A stretch of 9,882 bases of DNA from an uncultured Veillonella sp. (GTDB lineage Bacteria; Bacillota; Negativicutes; Veillonellales; Veillonellaceae): NCBI GenBank assembly GCA_900552715.1, contig USAV01000071.1, positions 1-9,882 on the forward strand, given 5' to 3'. Below the pieces are notes generated by a model. That model was not told the DNA's origin and ran no database searches. It worked only from the letters and a program-made list of their open reading frames with translations. Positions within the stretch are counted from its first letter, which is position 1. Each line of letters begins with the position of its first letter. Made by a program: the position numbers and the translations under genes. Shown one piece after another: positions 5,898 to 9,882 of the stretch.

Positions 5898-6653
5898 TTA
5901 TAGATCAATTACCAATTCTACTGGGCAGTGATCAGAGCCAAAGATTTGTTGATGAATCTTTGCTTCTTGAATCTTATCGTCAAGGCGCTTGGATGTGATG
6001 AAATAGTCAATTCTCCATCCTGTATTCCGCTCACGAGCTTTCCCCATGTAGGACCACCAGCTATATTCTTCAATAGCATCTGGGTATAGATAGCGGAATG
6101 TATCTGTGAAGCCAGATTCTAAAAGCTCTGTCATTTTTGCACGTTCTTCATCAGAGAAGCCTGCATTTTTACGGTTCGTCTTAGGGTTCTTAAGGTCGAT
6201 TTCTTGGTGAGCTACGTTAAGGTCACCACAGAGGATTACTGGTTTTTTCTTATCTAATTCTAGCAAATAGTTACGGAATGCATCTTCCCAAGTCATACGA
6301 TACTCAAGACGAGCTAATTCACGTTGGCTATTTGGCGTATAGCAACATACTAAATAGAAGTTTTCATATTCAGCAGTGATAACACGACCTTCTTGATCGT
6401 GCTCTTCAATGCCAATACCGTTAGTTACAGACAATGGTTTAATGCGTGTAAATACTGCTGTTCCACTGTAGCCTTTTTTCACAGCACTATTCCAGTATTG
6501 CTCATAGCCTGGTAATTCCAAAGAAATTTGATCAGGTTGTAATTTTGTTTCTTGTAAGCAGAAAATATCCGCATCCAATTCGTTAAAGGATTCCATAAAT
6601 CCTTTTGTTACAGCGGCGCGTAGGCCGTTTACATTCCAAGAAATTAACTTCAA
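5898..6653 (-). CDS. exoA: Exodeoxyribonuclease III / AP endonuclease (ExoA, Xth family)
   Basis: Cytosolic Mg2+-dependent nuclease of the base-excision repair pathway that cuts DNA 5' of abasic sites and trims 3' ends. It has 251 residues, as usual for Bacillus ExoA and E. coli Xth. Conserved residues of the endonuclease/exonuclease/phosphatase fold are visible in order: Asn7 and Asn9 (SWNVNGLRA), Glu35 (LQETK), Tyr105 (CYTPNS), Asp144 and Asn146 (GDLNVAH), Trp213 and Asp216 (GWRIDYF), and Asp241-His242 (SDHCPV). The start codon is TTG: an in-frame TAG lies six codons upstream, no ATG lies between, and AAGGAG (6660-6665) precedes it by six bases. queC follows after 70 bases on the same strand, so some co-transcription is possible. 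The family is certain. Confidence 0.95.
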   Translation of the reverse strand: MKLISWNVNGLRAAVTKGFMESFNELDADIFCLQETKLQPDQISLELPGYEQYWNSAVKKGYSGTAVFTRIKPLSVTNGIGIEEHDQEGRVITAEYENFYLVCCYTPNSQRELARLEYRMTWEDAFRNYLLELDKKKPVILCGDLNVAHQEIDLKNPKTNRKNAGFSDEERAKMTELLESGFTDTFRYLYPDAIEEYSWWSYMGKARERNTGWRIDYFITSKRLDDKIQEAKIHQQIFGSDHCPVELVIDL

Positions 6654-6659
6654 TTCGTA

Positions 6660-6665
6660 CTCCTT
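6660..6665 (-). promoter_or_regulatory. Ribosome binding site deciding the TTG start of exoA
   Basis: AAGGAG on the minus strand, six bases before TTG 6653-6651. With the in-frame TAG just upstream it leaves TTG as the only sensible start for the conserved MKLISWN N-terminus. Confidence 0.85.
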
Positions 6666-6786
6666 ATTCTAATAGGGCTAAACATACTGATATATTTTGT
6701 GAAAGCCTCTATTTTAACCATGTTCTTATATTGCAAAAATTTCCTTATGTATACTAGTAATCATAATATTTTATATAGTGTAATAC

Positions 6787-6837
6787 AGCTTAGCTTAACT
6801 AAACTTAACTATACTACAACTTAAACTTAACTAAGCT
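6787..6837. repeat. CTTAACTA direct repeats inside an AGCTTAG inverted repeat
   Basis: CTTAACTA occurs exactly three times (6794-6801, 6804-6811, 6826-6833), the first two ten bases apart. The outer ends AGCTTAG (6787-6793) and CTAAGCT (6831-6837) are inverted repeats. The block lies in the gap after the small membrane-protein gene. Function unknown; the spacing of about one helical turn would suit a binding site. Confidence 0.5.
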
Positions 6838-6845
6838 ATTCATTA

Positions 6846-7070
6846 CTACTTTTTGTGTTTTTTTGCATGTCTTGCTTCTGCACGAGCTTTTCGAGCATTT
6901 TCATTTGCTTTCAAGTCACTTTCACGTTTTTCACGGAAATAATTTGCTGCTGTAGACAAAACGAGAATTACCAATACAGTCACATTAAACATGCCTGGAC
7001 CGAAGGTATAGATGTGATAACACAAATAGCCAAAAGCAATAAGGGTTAGTAAATGTTTCAAAGTATTCAT
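6846..7070 (-). CDS. Small two-helix membrane protein with a basic C-terminal tail
   Basis: Not recognised as a named family. The 74-residue product has a hydrophobic segment at about residues 7-22 (LLTLIAFGYLCYHIYT), a short GPGMFN turn, and a second hydrophobic segment at about 29-44 (VTVLVILVLSTAANYF). The last 30 residues are highly charged, rich in Lys, Arg, Glu and Ala, and end in AEARHAKKHKK. By the positive-inside rule this predicts a helical hairpin in the cytoplasmic membrane with the tail in the cytosol, where it could touch nucleic acid, ribosomes or lipid head groups. Translation is well supported by AGGAGG four bases before the ATG. It starts 13 bases after the sulfurtransferase gene on the same strand, so the two are probably one operon. 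Confidence 0.75.
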   Translation of the reverse strand: MNTLKHLLTLIAFGYLCYHIYTFGPGMFNVTVLVILVLSTAANYFREKRESDLKANENARKARAEARHAKKHKK

Positions 7071-7083
7071 TTGGCCTCCTGTA

Positions 7084-7902
7084 TTATCTTAAGGTTTCTA
7101 CACCAGTCTTAAGTGGGAACCCATCATAGGTAACCCAGTCACTAGAACTACCAACATATAAGGCAGATTCAAGGCCTACCTCGCTCATTGTTAAAAGCGC
7201 ATTACAAGCAGTTACACCAGACCCGCAGTAAGTCACAACAGGTCTATTTTGGTAAATTTCATTATAATACTGGGATTCTAAATCTTTTACAGACTTAGGG
7301 CCATCTGCGGTATAGCCACTTTCATAAAAATGATTAACAGCACCAGGAATATGACCTGTCATACCATCCATCGTATCTACTTGAGACCCATCGTAACGAT
7401 ACGGCGCACGAGCATCGATGATAACATGATCCCCGCTTTCACTAGCCTTGAGAACCTCATCACGGCTCATAACCATATGAGTTTGCAATTCGTAGTTAAA
7501 TACAGTTGGTTCTGTAGGCAATGGAGTAGGATCTTTAGTAAGAAGATGACCTTCCTTAACCCAACGTTCAATACCGCCAGACAACACGCGCACATCAGAC
7601 AACCCCATGTAGCGCAAAGTCCACCAGAGACGACCCGCCAAGAAGAGCCAAGAATCATACACAACGACCTTGGAGTCGCGAGTAATACCATAAGACTCAA
7701 AGGTATGAGCCAATTGCTCCATATCTGGCAATGGATGACGACCGCCATGCTGTCCCAAAGGACCTGTTAAATCTTTATCTAAATCTACTGGAAAAGAACC
7801 TTTAATATGGCCTTTTTTATAATCTTGATAACCACGGGCATCTAACACGATGACCTCATCAAGACAAGCTAATAATTCTTTAGGAGTGATGAAATTTGAC
7901 AT
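7084..7902 (-). CDS. sseA: Two-domain rhodanese, 3-mercaptopyruvate sulfurtransferase type
   Basis: Sulfurtransferase of 272 residues with two rhodanese domains: a non-catalytic N-terminal one (about 5-120, with LDARGYQDYKKGHIKGS) and a catalytic C-terminal one (about 145-270, with IIDARAPYRY and GHIPGAVN). The active loop is Cys226 in YCGSGVTAC. The CGSGVT form is typical of 3-mercaptopyruvate sulfurtransferases, whereas thiosulfate sulfurtransferases usually have CRKGVT. It would take sulfur from mercaptopyruvate as a cysteine persulfide and pass it to cyanide, thiols or thioredoxin, probably in the cytosol since no signal peptide is seen. AAAGGAG lies five bases before the ATG. It leads a two-gene unit with the small membrane protein. 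Substrate is inferred from the loop only. Confidence 0.9.
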   Translation of the reverse strand: MSNFITPKELLACLDEVIVLDARGYQDYKKGHIKGSFPVDLDKDLTGPLGQHGGRHPLPDMEQLAHTFESYGITRDSKVVVYDSWLFLAGRLWWTLRYMGLSDVRVLSGGIERWVKEGHLLTKDPTPLPTEPTVFNYELQTHMVMSRDEVLKASESGDHVIIDARAPYRYDGSQVDTMDGMTGHIPGAVNHFYESGYTADGPKSVKDLESQYYNEIYQNRPVVTYCGSGVTACNALLTMSEVGLESALYVGSSSDWVTYDGFPLKTGVETLR

Positions 7903-7951
7903 ATGTACTCCTTTCTATGATTATATCGAAAAATACAAATCTGATAATATT

Positions 7952-7980
7952 ATTATATACGAGTGCAACAGGATATACAA
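7952..7980 (-). promoter_or_regulatory. Promoter of sseA
   Basis: Minus strand: TTGTAT (7980-7975), a 17-base spacer, and a perfect TATAAT (7957-7952). This gives a leader of about 45 bases. A second TATAAT-like box lies closer to the gene (on the + strand as ATTATATC near 7920). Confidence 0.75.
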
Positions 7981-8035
7981 TTAATTTTGGCACTGTGAAA
8001 GCTATTTATTTGTATGATTTAAAAGATAGATTAAG

Positions 8036-8063
8036 CAAAAAAGCCCCTATCTACATAGGGGCT
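8036..8063 (-). terminator. Intrinsic terminator of the helicase-Nudix unit
   Basis: Minus-strand 9-bp stem AGCCCCTAT / ATAGGGGCT with a GTAG loop, followed by six T. It lies 55 bases after the Nudix stop and separates that unit from the sseA promoter. Confidence 0.9.
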
Positions 8064-8118
8064 AAACCATAATTAAAATTTCACATTATAATATTGTTTA
8101 AATGCTTTTACTGAAACA

Positions 8119-8523
8119 TTATAAACGTTTATAGATCGCATCTACGGCTTCAATATCAGCTGGCAACCAATCTACAGTGTATAAGGTATCTTTTGAAAGC
8201 CATTTCGCTGCTTCGTGTTCTAATAGAGTAATGTCAGAATCATTTACCAAAGAGCATAAATAGCAATGCATAGTTAGATCAAACTTCTCATATCCTGTAT
8301 ATTCAACAGTAATAATATGTTCTTGAACAGCTATCTCTGCTTTCAGTTCTTCTTGTATTTCTCGTTTGAGTGCTACCTCATGAGCTTCACCAGGCTCAAT
8401 CTTACCACCTGGGAATTCCCAACCGTCTTTTAGATCACCATAACCACGTTGAGTAGCTAATATAGTATTACCTTTTTTAATAATTGCTGCTACAACTTCT
8501 ATATGTTTTCGTTGTTCACTCAT
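8119..8523 (-). CDS. MutT-like Nudix hydrolase, (deoxy)nucleoside triphosphate pyrophosphohydrolase
   Basis: Small cytosolic Mg2+-dependent hydrolase of 134 residues that would split nucleoside triphosphates to monophosphate and pyrophosphate. The N-terminus IEVVAAIIKKGNTILATQR and the segment WEFPGGKIEPGE resemble MutT/NudG proteins, which act on 8-oxo-dGTP or modified CTP. The Nudix box runs from Gly40 to about residue 62: Gly40, Glu46, Arg54-Glu55 and Glu58-Glu59 (REIQEE) are all present, so metal binding should be intact. The usual glycine after EEx is Lys61 here, which occurs in some MutT-like groups. The gene begins six bases after the stop of the helicase gene, and its AAGGAT ribosome site overlaps that stop, so the two are translationally coupled. 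The real substrate is unknown. Confidence 0.9.
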   Translation of the reverse strand: MSEQRKHIEVVAAIIKKGNTILATQRGYGDLKDGWEFPGGKIEPGEAHEVALKREIQEELKAEIAVQEHIITVEYTGYEKFDLTMHCYLCSLVNDSDITLLEHEAAKWLSKDTLYTVDWLPADIEAVDAIYKRL

Positions 8524-8529
8524 ATATCC

Positions 8530-9882
8530 TTACCCATTAATAATATAATCATAAATATCATCTCGTACTGGAACTTCGAGCTCATACTCTAATTCTACTG
8601 CCATTGTACCATTTGCCATAAAAATTTCTTTAGCCCGTTCTTGACCAGTAGAATGAATTGGACCTAAATAATAAAACTCTTTAGATTCTTCATCATCCTT
8701 ATTCTTTCTCATAAATAAGTGCATAGCAACACCTAACGCATCAGCATTAAATGCAGTCTGCACATCATCAGAAGAAAAGGATCGCTTATTCTTAGAAATA
8801 GCTTTAAGTAATCCTGGATTTTCAAATCTATCTTCATATTTAATAGTATCTTGAATATCATCTGCTTTGTGATAATTGATAAATACAGGATACGTTTTTG
8901 TTTCCTTATGGAATTTATATCCCCCAATATTTAATGGCACTTCATTTTGAGGCCACTCTAATAATTGGCATACTTGTTCATAGGTATACTTTTCATACAA
9001 AGCAAACGGAGTATTAGGATAGATATTGCTTTTATATTTATCATCAAACTGTTTCAAACCATACGCAACAAGCTCTTGCACATGTGCTTTAAAATTACTA
9101 TCTTCTAATGCATCTTTAAATGCTTGGGATATTCCATAACAGCCGTTAGATAATTCAATAAATACACTATCTTCAAATGTTTTTTGAGCTACTTTAACAC
9201 CAAACTGATTAGTCATCACATTAATAAGATTAATTCGTCCATGCTCAGATAGTTCTACATTATAAGAATTTGAAAGCTCATGAGATACATAGGTAATAAC
9301 ATCATGATGTCCGTCTAGTAAAGCTTGTAATACTAAAAGATCTCGAGCACGTATTCCTGTCGTTAATTTTTGTGATATAAAATGTAACATTCGCTCTTGA
9401 ACTGGTGTAAATGATATATCATAATCCTTATCTTTGATTTTTATCAAAAAATTATGATAGGACTTAAATTTATTAAAAATTCGGCTCACATCTATAGAAC
9501 CATGCTCTACAAAATCAGAAATTTTAGGAATACGACCTAATTTAAAACGCAAGTTAAAATAGGCTTCCTTAATCAATTTCGTATCAGAAAACTTAGCAGT
9601 ATCAATGGATTCATAAATACGTTGTTTTGCAATTTTATCAAAATGTACGGTTGAACTACCTGGGATAATACGATTACCTGCTTGTACATATCGACGTAAT
9701 GTATCTTTGTTATAACTTCTATCACCAGATAAAGCCAACGGAATCATAAAGTTATTTGTATAATTACCTATAAAATCTAAGATAACTACATACTCTTTAT
9801 CTTCAAACTTACGGAGACCACGCCCTAACTGTTGAATAAATACGATTGGGCTTTCAGTCTGACGAAGCATAATAACTTGATT
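8530..9882 (-). CDS. SF2 DEAD/DEAH-type helicase with DUF3427-like C-terminus, C-terminal part
   Basis: Partial gene: the 5' end runs off the right edge, leaving 450 residues in frame. The visible part begins within the second RecA-like domain. NQVIMLRQTESP corresponds to the strand after motif V, and FIQQLGRGLRK is helicase motif VI with its arginine fingers. EDKEYVVILDFIGNY follows, ending the helicase core. The remaining 370 or so residues match the general look of the DUF3427 C-terminal region, including YTYEQVCQLLEWPQNEVPLNIGGYKF, an EFYYLGPI strand about 45 residues before the end, and the ending ELEYELEVPVRDDIYDYI. Such proteins often carry an N-terminal phospholipase D-type nuclease domain, which cannot be checked here. 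The gene is AT-rich by eye, with many AAA, ATA and TTA codons. Together with the coupled Nudix gene it looks like a DNA maintenance or defence module. The DUF3427 call is from memory of the family. Confidence 0.82.
   Translation of the reverse strand, partial: NQVIMLRQTESPIVFIQQLGRGLRKFEDKEYVVILDFIGNYTNNFMIPLALSGDRSYNKDTLRRYVQAGNRIIPGSSTVHFDKIAKQRIYESIDTAKFSDTKLIKEAYFNLRFKLGRIPKISDFVEHGSIDVSRIFNKFKSYHNFLIKIKDKDYDISFTPVQERMLHFISQKLTTGIRARDLLVLQALLDGHHDVITYVSHELSNSYNVELSEHGRINLINVMTNQFGVKVAQKTFEDSVFIELSNGCYGISQAFKDALEDSNFKAHVQELVAYGLKQFDDKYKSNIYPNTPFALYEKYTYEQVCQLLEWPQNEVPLNIGGYKFHKETKTYPVFINYHKADDIQDTIKYEDRFENPGLLKAISKNKRSFSSDDVQTAFNADALGVAMHLFMRKNKDDEESKEFYYLGPIHSTGQERAKEIFMANGTMAVELEYELEVPVRDDIYDYIING

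Noticed and set aside
7330..7770. 146-codon open frame on the + strand opposite sseA
   Set aside because: Antisense shadow of a clear two-domain rhodanese gene; no ribosome site and no recognisable protein features.

Overview
The window reads as a piece of an AT-leaning, Gram-positive-like chromosome with strong AGGAGG ribosome binding sites, short intergenic gaps and many intrinsic terminators. Gene content and protein style (IspE followed by a GntR/FCD regulator, AGCS symporter, small hexameric-type glutamate dehydrogenase, QueT with a preQ1 riboswitch) fit a Firmicute. My best guess is the Negativicutes, possibly Veillonella; this is an impression from protein style and not the result of a search.

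Layout, left part (+ strand, 1-4076). The 3' end of ispE overlaps a GntR/FCD regulator by four bases, and a terminator closes that unit. A sodium-coupled amino-acid carrier (AGCS family) and a glutamate dehydrogenase follow, each with its own promoter region and terminator. Together they suggest uptake of a neutral amino acid (alanine, glycine or glutamine) and interconversion of glutamate with 2-oxoglutarate and ammonia. Two GTATAC/ATTG-n3-CAAT dyads near the promoters of these two genes could be targets of the adjacent GntR regulator.

Middle part (- strand, 4106-5827, convergent with gdhA across a shared bidirectional terminator). This is a queuosine block: queC (preQ0 synthase) and queT (membrane S-component for a queuosine precursor). 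The queT leader shows a class I preQ1 riboswitch whose 3' tail can form nine base pairs with the loop of the downstream terminator, a readable OFF-switch design. Between queC and queT lies a roughly 210-nt nested inverted-repeat element that folds as a long rod with a central bubble, resembling 6S RNA in architecture. It is the most unusual item in the window.

Right part (- strand, 5898-9882). From upstream to downstream in transcription: the C-terminal part of an SF2 helicase with a DUF3427-like tail, cut by the window edge; a MutT-like Nudix hydrolase six bases after it; a terminator; a promoter and a two-rhodanese-domain sulfurtransferase (SseA type); a small two-helix membrane protein; and an exonuclease III that uses a TTG start. 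The helicase-Nudix pair is more AT-rich by eye than its neighbours and looks like an accessory genome-maintenance or defence module. No tRNA, rRNA, CRISPR array, insertion sequence or prophage gene was seen.
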